Below, piece by piece: positions 1-8,722 of a DNA stretch of 64,000 nt. Within the stretch, counting starts at the first letter, position 1; each line of letters begins with the position of its first letter. Origin of the DNA: Microbacterium azadirachtae (GTDB lineage Bacteria; Actinomycetota; Actinomycetes; Actinomycetales; Microbacteriaceae); the NCBI RefSeq assembly GCF_000956505.1, contig NZ_JYIX01000036.1:186001-250000 (forward strand), written 5' to 3'. The translations under genes were made by a program, and so were the position numbers. The notes under the pieces are model-generated. The model ran no database searches. It had not been told where the DNA came from and saw nothing but the letters and a program-made list of their open reading frames with translations.

Positions 1-186
1 GCCCCGGCCGAGGAGAAGCCCGCCAAGAAGGCTCCGGCCAAGAAGGCTCCGGCCAAGAAGGCCGCGGAGGCCGACGAGGCTGCCGTCGCCGAGGCCCCCG
101 CCGAGGAGAAGCCCGCCGCCAAGAAGCCGGCCGCGCGCAAGGCCCCGGCCAAGAAGGCCGCCGACAAGGCTGCTGACGCCGAGTAA
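1..186 (+). CDS. C-terminal tail of a partial protein, probably trigger factor
   Basis: The window opens inside a coding frame ending with TAA at 184-186. All 61 visible codons form a low-complexity tail of Ala, Lys, Pro and Glu, with repeated APAKKA-type units that resemble histone-H1 or HupB tails. In actinobacteria the gene immediately before clpP1-clpP2 is commonly tig, the ribosome-associated trigger factor chaperone, and tig in this group often ends in a charged Ala/Lys-rich extension, so tig is the best guess. No folded domain is inside the window, so this rests on position and composition alone. Another protein with a basic tail remains possible. Confidence 0.5.
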   Translation, partial: APAEEKPAKKAPAKKAPAKKAAEADEAAVAEAPAEEKPAAKKPAARKAPAKKAADKAADAE

Positions 187-205
187 GCATCGGATCCACG
201 ATCCG

Positions 206-240
206 GAAGAGGGCGGGTGCATCATGCACCCGCCCTCTTC
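206..240 (+). terminator. Strong intrinsic-type hairpin after the first gene
   Basis: A perfect 16-bp stem (206-221 with 225-240) closes a 3-nt loop, starting GAAGAGGGCGGG and ending CCCGCCCTCTTC. It begins 20 nt after the stop codon. There is no strong T-tract, which is usual in high-G+C actinobacteria. Confidence 0.8.
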
Positions 241-271
241 GCATCCATCGCGCACGAGACAGAGGACAGAC

Positions 272-766
272 ATGAATGACTGGCAGGAGCGGATCGACGC
301 CGTCTGGGAAGCCGCCGCGGGCGGTCTCGTCGACGACGAGGTGATCACGCGGATCGATGCGATCGCGGCCGAGCGAGGCCCGGATGACGCCGAGGCCGCC
401 TTCGAACGCGCCGGCGCCCGCGACTCCGCGGGGCGGCCGGACGAGGCGGTGCCGCTCTATCGCCGCTCGCTCGGGCTCGGGCTCGACGACGACCGCCGCG
501 CCCAGGCGACGATCCAGCTGGCGAGCTCGCTGCGCAACCTCGGCGACGTGCAGGGCGCGCTCGAGCTCATCGAGGCGGAGCGCGACGCCCACCCCGACTC
601 GGTCTACCGCGACGCGATCGCGGCGATGCATGCGCTCGCGCTGGCCAGCGCCGGTCATCCGGAGCGCGGGCTGGGCGTCGCGATCCTGGCCCTCGTGCCG
701 CACATGCCCCGTTACCACCGGTCCATGACCGCGTACGCCCATGAGATCGCGGGCGACGACGCCTGA
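272..766 (+). CDS. Tetratricopeptide-repeat protein
   Basis: A 164-residue soluble, acidic all-helical protein. The central part (about residues 40-130) contains TPR-like helix pairs: a segment with [17 protein letters not shown] and another with [17 protein letters not shown]. It resembles the group-5 TPR family of small actinobacterial proteins with no assigned role, and would act as a protein-protein scaffold. The ATG at 272 is preferred over an in-frame ATG at 224 because 224 lies inside the upstream terminator hairpin, while 272 follows an AGAGGACA ribosome-binding site. It lies between the probable tig and clpP1, so a link to proteostasis can be imagined but is not shown. Confidence 0.75.
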   Translation: MNDWQERIDAVWEAAAGGLVDDEVITRIDAIAAERGPDDAEAAFERAGARDSAGRPDEAVPLYRRSLGLGLDDDRRAQATIQLASSLRNLGDVQGALELIEAERDAHPDSVYRDAIAAMHALALASAGHPERGLGVAILALVPHMPRYHRSMTAYAHEIAGDDA

Positions 767-846
767 TATGCCGACGGCGAACACGGCCGGGCGCGCGCGT
801 TGTCGCCGGTAGATTCGAAACACCGAACACGGAAGCAGGAGCGGAA

Positions 847-1437
847 ATGGCTGAACCCCTGGTCGCGACGAGCGTCTTCGACAGGCTGCTCAGGGATCGC
901 ATCATCTGGCTGGGATCCGAGGTGCGGGACGAGAACGCCAACGAGATCTGCGCCAAGATCCTTCTTCTCGCCGCCGAGGACCCAGAGAAGGACATCTACC
1001 TCTACATCAACTCGCCCGGCGGGTCCATCACCGCGGGCATGGCGATCTACGACACGATGCAGTTCGTGCCGAACGACATCGTCACGGTCGGCATCGGCAT
1101 GGCGGCCTCGATGGGACAGCTGCTGCTGACCAGCGGCACCAAGGGCAAGCGCTACATCACGCCGAACGCGCGCGTGCTGCTGCACCAGCCGCACGGCGGC
1201 TTCGGCGGCACGTCCAGCGACATCCAGACGCAGGCGCAGCTCATCCTGTCGATGAAGCAGCGTCTCGCCGAGATCACCGCCTCGCAGACCGGCAAGACGG
1301 TGGAGCAGATCAACGAGGACGGCGACCGGGACCGCTGGTTCACCGCCGCCGAGGCACTCGACTACGGCTTCGTCGACCACATGCGCGAGCACGCCAGTGA
1401 CGTGCACGGCGGCGGCGGCACGGGCGCGGACAAGTAA
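847..1437 (+). CDS. clpP1: ATP-dependent Clp protease proteolytic subunit ClpP1
   Basis: A 196-residue serine peptidase of family S14, the chamber-forming subunit of the Clp protease. The triad is visible: Ser88 in GMAASMGQ, His113 in LLHQPHGG and Asp162 in the DRDRWF motif before [12 protein letters not shown]. Length matches the family. A clear AGGAG ribosome-binding site precedes ATG 847, and a TAGATT -10-like element lies at 810-815. clpP2 follows 18 nt later, as in most actinobacteria, where ClpP1 and ClpP2 form a mixed 14-mer and are usually essential. ClpX, encoded at 6839, is the expected unfoldase partner. Confidence 0.96.
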   Translation: MAEPLVATSVFDRLLRDRIIWLGSEVRDENANEICAKILLLAAEDPEKDIYLYINSPGGSITAGMAIYDTMQFVPNDIVTVGIGMAASMGQLLLTSGTKGKRYITPNARVLLHQPHGGFGGTSSDIQTQAQLILSMKQRLAEITASQTGKTVEQINEDGDRDRWFTAAEALDYGFVDHMREHASDVHGGGGTGADK

Positions 1438-1455
1438 GGGCTGGAGAGGACACCC

Positions 1456-2106
1456 ATGTACACACCCACGTTCCGGTCCGCCGGCGACCTGCCCTCGAGC
1501 CGCTACGTCCTTCCTCAGTTCGAGGAGCGCACCGCTTATGGCTTCAAGCGCCAGGACCCCTACAACAAGCTGTTCGAAGATCGCGTGATCTTCCTCGGCG
1601 TCCAGGTCGACGACGCATCCGCCGATGATGTGATGGCGCAGCTGCTGGTCCTGGAGAGCCAGGACTCCGAGCGCGACATCACGATGTACATCAACTCGCC
1701 CGGCGGATCCTTCACGGCGATGACCGCGATCTACGACACGATGCAGTACGTCGCGCCGCAGATCCAGACGGTCGTGCTGGGTCAGGCCGCTTCGGCGGCC
1801 TCGGTCCTGCTCGCCGCAGGCGCGCCCGGCAAGCGTCTCGCCCTGCCGAACGCACGCGTGCTGATGCACCAGCCCGCGATGGGCGAGGCCGGCCAGGGTC
1901 AGGCTTCGGACATCGAGATCCAGGCCGCGGAGATCCTGCGCATGCGCACCTGGCTCGAGGAGACGATGGCCAAGCACACCGGGCAGCCGGTCGCGAAGGT
2001 CCACCGCGACATCGATCGCGACAACATCCTCTCCGCCGAGCAGGCGAAGGAGTACGGCATCGTCGATCAGGTGCTGACGAGCCGCAAGCGCCAGTCGCTG
2101 AGCTGA
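1456..2106 (+). CDS. clpP2: ATP-dependent Clp protease proteolytic subunit ClpP2
   Basis: A 216-residue S14 peptidase paralogous to the upstream gene and in one transcript with it. Triad residues: Ser113 in GQAASAASV, His138 in LMHQPAMG and Asp189 in DIDRDNIL. The N-terminal extension of about 25 residues is longer than in ClpP1 and may be processed, as in mycobacterial ClpP2. The ribosome-binding site GGAGAGG lies just before ATG 1456. A strong hairpin follows 14 nt after the stop, so transcription of the clpP pair ends here and does not normally run into the SorC/deoC operon. Confidence 0.96.
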   Translation: MYTPTFRSAGDLPSSRYVLPQFEERTAYGFKRQDPYNKLFEDRVIFLGVQVDDASADDVMAQLLVLESQDSERDITMYINSPGGSFTAMTAIYDTMQYVAPQIQTVVLGQAASAASVLLAAGAPGKRLALPNARVLMHQPAMGEAGQGQASDIEIQAAEILRMRTWLEETMAKHTGQPVAKVHRDIDRDNILSAEQAKEYGIVDQVLTSRKRQSLS

Positions 2107-2120
2107 CCTGCTGCATCCTC

Positions 2121-2158
2121 GAGAGGGCGGCCCGGATCCGATTCCGGGCCGCCCTCTC
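2121..2158 (+). terminator. Terminator of clpP1-clpP2
   Basis: A perfect 16-bp stem (2121-2136 with 2143-2158) around a 6-nt loop, beginning GAGAGGGCGGCCCGGA. It lies directly after the clpP2 stop. Confidence 0.85.
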
Positions 2159-2196
2159 GCGTCCCCGCTCCGGTTGCGCGGGTGAGCGATGGCGTT

Positions 2197-2210
2197 TGCT
2201 CATATGAGCA
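2197..2210. promoter_or_regulatory. Palindromic operator candidate for the SorC regulator
   Basis: The perfect 14-bp palindrome TGCTCATATGAGCA lies about 40-54 bp before the predicted start of the SorC-type gene. SorC/DeoR-like sugar-responsive regulators commonly bind short A/T-centred palindromes near their own promoter, so this is a candidate autoregulatory operator for the sorC-deoC-ALDH operon. The binding assignment is inferred. Confidence 0.6.
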
Positions 2211-2238
2211 CATTCGTGCGCGTGCGTGTGGTGAAGGG

Positions 2239-2244
2239 TACTCT
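2239..2244 (+). promoter_or_regulatory. -10 element of a leaderless promoter (TACTCT)
   Basis: TACTCT is followed by 6 nt and then the ATG at 2251, the spacing expected when transcription starts at the start codon. No convincing -35 hexamer is seen. Confidence 0.5.
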
Positions 2245-2250
2245 CGGAGC

Positions 2251-3204
2251 ATGCCCCGATCCGCCATCGACGATGACGAGCTGCTCGCCGTCCGCGTGGC
2301 GGAGCTGTACTACGACGAGGACAAGACTCAGGACGAGATCGGCGGCCTGCTCGGGATCTCGCGCTGGAAGGTCGGTCGACTTCTGCAGCAGGCCCGCATC
2401 GACGGGATCGTGCGGATCGAGATCGTGCACCCGCGCGCTCGCAAGCTCGGCATCGAGCGAGAGCTGCGCGAGCGCTTCGGGCTCGCCGACGCGGTCGTGG
2501 TGCCGAACGGGCCGAGCGACACCGAGACCCTCGGCCGAGTCGCGCAGGGCGCCGCGGATCATCTCGCGGCCCTCCGCCCGGTGCCGAAGACCCTTGCCGT
2601 GAGCTGGGGGCGCACGCTCACGGCGATCGCCGACCGAATGGCCGAGGGGTGGGCTCGCGGCGTCACCGTGGTGCAGATGAACGGCGGAGTGAGCGTGAAC
2701 CGCCGTCCAGGAGGCGCCGCCTCGCTGGCGGCGACGATCGCGCAGCGCGCTGCGGGGCATGTCGCGCTGCTGCCCAGCCCCGCGATCCTGGAACGACTCG
2801 AGACCAAGCAGGCGATCGAGCGGGACCGCACCGTCGCGGGCGTGCTCGATCAGGCCGCGCAGGCGGACGCGTACCTCTTCACGGCGGGCGTCTGCGATGC
2901 CGGATCCGCGCACGTCGAGAACGGCTATCTGAGCGTCCGGGACATCGACGAGCTGGCCCGCCGCGGCGCGGTCGGCGATGTGCTGGGCCGCTACATCGAC
3001 GCGGACGGCAACGTCGTCGATCCCGAGCTCGACGCCCGCACGGTCGGGCTGAGCCTCGAGCGGCTGCGCGAGGCGCGCACCGCCGTCTTCGTCACGGCCG
3101 GAGAGGCGAAGCACGACATCGCCCGCACGGTCGTGACCGCGAACCTCTGCACGATGGTGGTCACCGACGAGGCGACCGCCCGGACCCTCTTGGAGGACCA
3201 GTGA
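2251..3204 (+). CDS. SorC/DeoR-like transcriptional regulator of the deoxyribose operon
   Basis: A 317-residue regulator. The N-terminal helix-turn-helix spans about residues 10-55, with KTQDEIGGLLGISRWKVGRL as recognition region; the rest is the SorC-type sugar-phosphate-binding domain (about 60-315), including the family-typical segment VVVPNGPSDTETLGRVAQGA. ATG 2251 is chosen over an upstream ATG at 2182 because 2182 would place the operator palindrome and the -10 element inside the gene. The stop overlaps the deoC GTG by 4 bases, so the two are translationally coupled. It probably represses or activates deoC and the ALDH genes in response to deoxyribose-5-phosphate or a related sugar phosphate; the ligand is inferred from context. 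Confidence 0.85.
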   Translation: MPRSAIDDDELLAVRVAELYYDEDKTQDEIGGLLGISRWKVGRLLQQARIDGIVRIEIVHPRARKLGIERELRERFGLADAVVVPNGPSDTETLGRVAQGAADHLAALRPVPKTLAVSWGRTLTAIADRMAEGWARGVTVVQMNGGVSVNRRPGGAASLAATIAQRAAGHVALLPSPAILERLETKQAIERDRTVAGVLDQAAQADAYLFTAGVCDAGSAHVENGYLSVRDIDELARRGAVGDVLGRYIDADGNVVDPELDARTVGLSLERLREARTAVFVTAGEAKHDIARTVVTANLCTMVVTDEATARTLLEDQ

Positions 3205-4202
3205 CGACGACCGAACTCGCACGGCGCACCGCGCTGGAGGTGCTCGGCGGCGAACCCGACGACCTCACGCTGCGCCGATTCCTGCACGGGCTCCCCGGCG
3301 TGGACGCGGTGGGCCTGGAGCAGCGTTCCGCCGCGCTCGGCACGCGCTCGATCAAGACGACGTCGAAGGCCTGGGCCCTCGACACGATCGTGCGCCTCAT
3401 CGACCTGACGACCCTCGAGGGCGCCGACACCCCGGGCAAGGTGCGCTCGCTGGTGTCCAAGGCCAAGCTGCCAGACGCCTCCGATCCGTCCTGCCCCTCG
3501 GTCGCCGCGGTCTGCGTGTACGGCGACATGGTGCCGTACGCGGTCGAGGCGCTCGGCGCCCGACACGGCGACCCCGACGACGGCGGCATCTCCGTCGCCG
3601 CCGTCGCGACCGCGTTCCCGAGCGGGCGGGCGTCGTTGGCAGTGAAGCTCGCCGACACCCGCGACGCGGTGGAGGCCGGCGCCGATGAGATCGACATGGT
3701 CATCGACCGCGGTGCGTTCCTCTCCGGGCGCTACGGACAGGTGTTCGAGCAGATCGTCGCGGTCAAGGACGCCTGCCGCCGGGGGGACGGCACGTCCGCC
3801 TCGCTCAAGATCATCCTCGAGACGGGCGAGCTGAACACCTACGACAACATCAAGCGCGCCTCGTGGCTCGGCATGCTGGCGGGAGGCGACTTCATCAAGA
3901 CGTCCACCGGCAAGGTCGCGCCCGCCGCCACGCTGCCGGTCACGCTGCTCATGCTCGAGGCCGTGCGCGACTGGCACCGGCTCACCGGCGAGAAGATCGG
4001 CGTGAAGCCGGCCGGTGGGATCCGCTCCTCGAAGGACGCGGTCAAGTACCTGGTTCACGTCGCCGAGACGGTCGGGGAGGAGTGGCTGCAGCCGCACCTG
4101 TTCCGCTTCGGCGCCTCCAGCCTGCTCAACGACGTGCTGCTGCAGCGGCAGAAGCTGACCACCGGCCACTACTCCGGCCCCGACTACGTCACGATCGACT
4201 GA
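3201..4202 (+). CDS. deoC: Deoxyribose-phosphate aldolase
   Basis: Cleaves 2-deoxyribose-5-phosphate to acetaldehyde and glyceraldehyde-3-phosphate in deoxynucleoside catabolism. The 333-residue length fits the longer DeoC subfamily. The Schiff-base lysine is Lys233 in GDFIKTSTGK, followed by GVKPAGGIR, whose lysine assists catalysis. GTG 3201 overlaps the regulator stop; a frame open upstream to 2649 is only a shadow of the regulator. The next gene, an aldehyde dehydrogenase, starts 14 nt downstream and is well placed to oxidise the acetaldehyde produced here. Confidence 0.95.
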   Translation: MTTTELARRTALEVLGGEPDDLTLRRFLHGLPGVDAVGLEQRSAALGTRSIKTTSKAWALDTIVRLIDLTTLEGADTPGKVRSLVSKAKLPDASDPSCPSVAAVCVYGDMVPYAVEALGARHGDPDDGGISVAAVATAFPSGRASLAVKLADTRDAVEAGADEIDMVIDRGAFLSGRYGQVFEQIVAVKDACRRGDGTSASLKIILETGELNTYDNIKRASWLGMLAGGDFIKTSTGKVAPAATLPVTLLMLEAVRDWHRLTGEKIGVKPAGGIRSSKDAVKYLVHVAETVGEEWLQPHLFRFGASSLLNDVLLQRQKLTTGHYSGPDYVTID

Positions 4203-4215
4203 CGGAGGACCACGC

Positions 4216-5727
4216 ATGGGATTCCTGGATTACGCACCCGCGCCCGAGTCGCGGAGCATCCTCAACCTGAAGGACGAGTACGGGCTGTTCATCGACGGCG
4301 AGTTCGTCGAGGGCCGCGGCGCCTCGTTCGCCACGATCTCGCCCGCGGACGAGTCGCGCATCGCCACGATCGCGCACGCCTCGGATGAGGATGTCGACCT
4401 CGCCGTCGCCGCCGCGCGCCGCGCCCACACCAAAGTGTGGTCGAAGATGAGCGGCCGCGACCGCGGCAAGTACCTGTTCCGGATCGCGCGCCTCGTGCAG
4501 GAGCGCGCCCGCGAGCTCGCCGTGGCGGAGAGCCTCGACAACGGCAAGCCGATCAAGGAGTCCCGCGACGTGGACGTGCCTCTCGTCGCCTCGTGGTTCT
4601 TCTACTACGCCGGCTGGGCGGACAAGCTCGACTACGCCGGTGCCGGACCGAACCCGTCGGCGCATGGCGTGGCGGCGCAGGTCATCCCGTGGAACTTCCC
4701 GCTGCTCATGCTCGCGTGGAAGGTCGCGCCGGCCCTCGCCGCCGGCAACACGGTGGTGCTGAAGCCCGCCGAGACCACGTCGCTCACGGCGCTGATCTTC
4801 GCCGAGATCCTGCAGCAGGCCGATCTTCCGGCCGGCGTGGTGAACATCATCACGGGCGCCGGGGCCACCGGCGCGGCGCTGGTGCGCCACCCCGACGTCG
4901 ACAAGGTCGCGTTCACGGGGTCGACCGCGGTAGGCCGCGAGATCGCCCGCACCGTCGCCGGCACGGGCAAGGCGCTCACCCTCGAGCTCGGCGGCAAGGC
5001 CGCGAACATCGTGTTCGACGACGCCCCGATCGACCAGGCCGTCGAGGGCATCGTCAACGGCATCTTCTTCAACCAGGGCCACGTCTGCTGCGCCGGCAGC
5101 CGCCTGCTCGTGCAGGAATCGATCCACGACGAGGTCATCGACCGGCTGAAGTCCCGCCTGTCGACCCTGCGGCTCGGCGACCCGCTCGACAAGAACACCG
5201 ATATCGGCGCGATCAACTCGGCCGAGCAGCTGGCGCGGATCCGCGAGCTCAGCCAGGTCGGCGAGGACGAGGGCGCGCAGCGCTGGACCGCCGACTGCGT
5301 GATCCCGGAGAAGGGGTTCTGGTTCGCCCCGACGATCTTCACCGGCGTCGAGGCGTCGCACCGCATCGCCCGCGAGGAGGTGTTCGGCCCCGTGCTGTCC
5401 GTACTGACCTTCCGTACCCCGGCCGAAGCGATCGCGAAGGCGAACAACACGCCGTACGGCCTGTCCGCCGGGGTCTGGAGCGACAAGGGCTCTCGGATCC
5501 TCGCCGTCGCCGACCGCCTGCGTGCGGGTGTCGTGTGGGCCAACACATTCAACCGGTTCGATCCGTCCAGCCCGTTCGGCGGCTACAAGGAGTCCGGCTA
5601 CGGGCGTGAGGGCGGCAAGCAGGGTCTGGCGGCCTATCTGCGTCCCGCGGCGGTCGCCCCGAGGGCGCTGGGCCAGAACGAGACCAAGACCGAAGCCAAG
5701 GCGCTGAAGAAGGGATCCGCGGCATGA
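4216..5727 (+). CDS. NAD(P)-dependent aldehyde dehydrogenase
   Basis: A full-length 503-residue ALDH. Visible hallmarks are the cofactor and catalytic-site segment VIPWNFPLLM, the Rossmann motif FTGSTAVG, the general-base region LELGGKAAN and the nucleophile region FNQGHVCCAGSR (Cys291/Cys292). The C-terminal SPFGGYKESGYGREGG is also typical. The most economical role is oxidation of acetaldehyde from the DeoC reaction to acetate, but substrate specificity cannot be read from sequence. It is the third gene of the sorC-deoC operon, with a GGAGGA ribosome-binding site, and its stop overlaps the next ALDH-like gene by 4 bases. Confidence 0.92.
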   Translation: MGFLDYAPAPESRSILNLKDEYGLFIDGEFVEGRGASFATISPADESRIATIAHASDEDVDLAVAAARRAHTKVWSKMSGRDRGKYLFRIARLVQERARELAVAESLDNGKPIKESRDVDVPLVASWFFYYAGWADKLDYAGAGPNPSAHGVAAQVIPWNFPLLMLAWKVAPALAAGNTVVLKPAETTSLTALIFAEILQQADLPAGVVNIITGAGATGAALVRHPDVDKVAFTGSTAVGREIARTVAGTGKALTLELGGKAANIVFDDAPIDQAVEGIVNGIFFNQGHVCCAGSRLLVQESIHDEVIDRLKSRLSTLRLGDPLDKNTDIGAINSAEQLARIRELSQVGEDEGAQRWTADCVIPEKGFWFAPTIFTGVEASHRIAREEVFGPVLSVLTFRTPAEAIAKANNTPYGLSAGVWSDKGSRILAVADRLRAGVVWANTFNRFDPSSPFGGYKESGYGREGGKQGLAAYLRPAAVAPRALGQNETKTEAKALKKGSAA

Positions 5728-6575
5728 GCGCGCGTCTGACCGTTCCCAAGACATACAAGCTCGCGATCGGCGGCGCCTTCCCGCGCAGCGAATCGGGACG
5801 CACCTACGAGGTCGCGAGTCCGAAGGGCGTGTTCCTCGCGAACGCCGCCCAGGCCTCGCGCAAGGACGCCCGCGATGCGGTCAAGGCCGCGCGCACCGCG
5901 CAGGCCGGCTGGGCCAAGGCGACCGCCTACAACCGCGGCCAGGTGCTGTACCGCGTGGCCGAGGTCCTGGAGGGACGTCGCGCCCAGTTCGTCGAAGAGA
6001 TCGTCGCCCAGCAGGGCGTCTCGGCGGCCGTCGCGGGCGCGCAGGTCGACGAGGCGATCGATCTGTGGGTCTGGTACGCGGGCTGGTGCGACAAGTACGC
6101 CCAGATCGCCGGCAACCTGAACCCGGTCTCGGGGGCTTACTTCAACATCTCGGCTCCCGAGCCGACCGGAGTCGTCGCGATCGTCGCGCCGCAGGAGTCC
6201 GCGCTGCTGGGTCTCGTCTCCGTCGTCGCTCCGGCGCTCGTCGCCGGCAACGCGGTGGTCGTCGTGGCGAGCGAGCAGTATCCGCTCTCGGCGATCAGCC
6301 TCGCCGAGGTGCTCGCCACGAGCGATGTGCCGGGTGGCGTGGTGAACGTGCTGACCGGTTCCCCGGCCGAGCTCGCGCCGTGGCTCGCGGCGCACGCCGA
6401 CGTCAACGCGCTGGACCTGGCAGGGGCGGGTGGGATCGACTGGGTCGATCTGCAGATCGCGGCCGCCGACACGCTCAAGCGCGTGCTCGCCCCGGGCGAG
6501 GTCGTCGCCTCGCCGCAGCGGATCGCCGCGTTCACCGAGGTGAAGACGGTGTGGCACCCGAAGAGCATGGTCTGA
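5724..6575 (+). CDS. Truncated aldehyde dehydrogenase-like protein lacking the catalytic domain
   Basis: A 283-residue ALDH-superfamily protein matching only the N-terminal, cofactor-binding part of an ALDH. It runs from IGGAFPRSESGRTYEV through a degenerate pocket (VAIVAPQESALLGLVSVVAP in place of the usual PWNFP) to GGVVNVLTG, then jumps to a short C-terminal stretch ending TVWHPKSMV. The ELGGK glutamate, the catalytic cysteine and the rest of the catalytic domain are absent. The frame is intact, codon use matches its neighbours and the gene is coupled to the active ALDH by ATGA, so it looks like a maintained accessory subunit and not decay. It may form a heteromer with the upstream ALDH; that is inference. 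Confidence 0.8.
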   Translation: MSARLTVPKTYKLAIGGAFPRSESGRTYEVASPKGVFLANAAQASRKDARDAVKAARTAQAGWAKATAYNRGQVLYRVAEVLEGRRAQFVEEIVAQQGVSAAVAGAQVDEAIDLWVWYAGWCDKYAQIAGNLNPVSGAYFNISAPEPTGVVAIVAPQESALLGLVSVVAPALVAGNAVVVVASEQYPLSAISLAEVLATSDVPGGVVNVLTGSPAELAPWLAAHADVNALDLAGAGGIDWVDLQIAAADTLKRVLAPGEVVASPQRIAAFTEVKTVWHPKSMV

Positions 6576-6603
6576 GCGCGGCCCCTGAGCGCATCGAAGG
6601 ACC

Positions 6604-6640
6604 GAACGGCCCGCCCCGCATCGCGCGGAGCGGGCCGTTC
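6604..6640 (+). terminator. Terminator of the deoC operon
   Basis: GAACGGCCCG (6604-6613) pairs with CGGGCCGTTC (6631-6640), and the stem extends by one pair into an internal second stem. It lies 28 nt after the stop of the truncated ALDH gene. Confidence 0.75.
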
Positions 6641-6736
6641 GCCATGAAAGCCCGGATCCGGCGCGTGTTCGCCGTGCGCGGAGCGGCGCGTCGCGGGGGA
6701 TCCGTGGCGATGCGGCCGGATGTCGGATGCAGCGGT

Positions 6737-6742
6737 TAGGCT
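6737..6742 (+). promoter_or_regulatory. Candidate -10 element of the clpX promoter (TAGGCT)
   Basis: TAGGCT matches the -10 form seen repeatedly in this window and would give a leader of roughly 90 nt before clpX. The rest of the 263-nt gap from 6576 to 6838 holds only the terminator of the preceding operon. Confidence 0.4.
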
Positions 6743-6838
6743 CGAACAGCGGCAACGCCGCACGGTGTTCCCACACCGTGATCGCCCGTCGTGACGCCAC
6801 GCAGGCGACCGCGGACCCCGTCTCGAAGGAGGACGCAC

Positions 6839-8107
<1,269 letters not shown>

Positions 8108-8120
8108 GCGGCGTCCGTAC

Positions 8121-8621
8121 TCAGTGCTGAACCGGCAGGATCAGGTCTGTCCGCAGTTCGGCGGCAGGCGTGACGCTCGGGTCGGACACGTAGACCTCGA
8201 TCCAGACGCCGGCAGGGCTGTGCCCGAGCGCAGTGTTCTCGCCGGCGAGGCGCCCCCACGCCTCGCCGAGCCCGTCGTACGGCCCGATCACGGTCGTCGC
8301 CAGCGCGGGTCCGCTCGGCAGTTCCGCGGCCTCGATCTCGACATCGTCGATCGTGAGCGGTGCCGGCAGCGCCTCTTCGACCGGGAATCCGACGTCGAGG
8401 TCGAAGACATCCATGGGATCGCCGCGATAGATCGCGACCGCCGGACCTGAGGGCGTGAAGGCTCCCGCAGCGATCGCCTTTCCGAGCGCGCCGAAAGCGA
8501 GATCGAACGTGGATCCGAGACCGTCGATGCGCAGGCCGGTCCGGTGGACCGCGGCGAGCGAGGCAGGCGGCAGATCGAGCGGGGTCGTGGCGTCGTAGGG
8601 CTCTTCCGAGAATACGGACAT
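8121..8621 (-). CDS. GyrI-like / AraC effector-binding-domain protein
   Basis: A 166-residue stand-alone protein of the GyrI-like small-molecule-binding fold. The segment VAIYRGDPMDVFDLDVGFPV followed by TTVIGPYDGLGEAWGRL and the ending VWIEVYVSDP-RTDLILPV are typical of the two SHS2 repeats of this fold. No DNA-binding domain is attached. Such proteins bind or hydrolyse hydrophobic cationic compounds or act as effector sensors; the ligand here is unknown. It is convergent with clpX (13 nt apart). ATG 8621 follows GAGGGGAA, and a TAGGCT -10-like element lies at 8672-8667. Confidence 0.75.
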   Translation of the reverse strand: MSVFSEEPYDATTPLDLPPASLAAVHRTGLRIDGLGSTFDLAFGALGKAIAAGAFTPSGPAVAIYRGDPMDVFDLDVGFPVEEALPAPLTIDDVEIEAAELPSGPALATTVIGPYDGLGEAWGRLAGENTALGHSPAGVWIEVYVSDPSVTPAAELRTDLILPVQH

Positions 8622-8673
8622 CGGTTCCCCTCGCTGCCGGCGGCATCCATCGCCGCATCCGTCACCAGCCTAG

Positions 8674-8694
8674 GTCGGGAGACTCCTCCCCGAC
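8674..8694 (-). terminator. Short hairpin after the M3 peptidase gene
   Basis: GTCGGG-AG pairs with CT-CCCCGAC across 8674-8694, with one bulged position. It lies 28 nt downstream of the minus-strand peptidase stop. Confidence 0.45.
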
Positions 8695-8722
8695 AGGGGC
8701 TCAGCCGATCGCCTGCAGCCGG

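Noticed and set aside
5724..6575. Truncated ALDH read as a pseudogene
   Set aside because: The frame is intact, coupled by ATGA, with normal codon use and a proper C-terminal segment, so decay is not supported.
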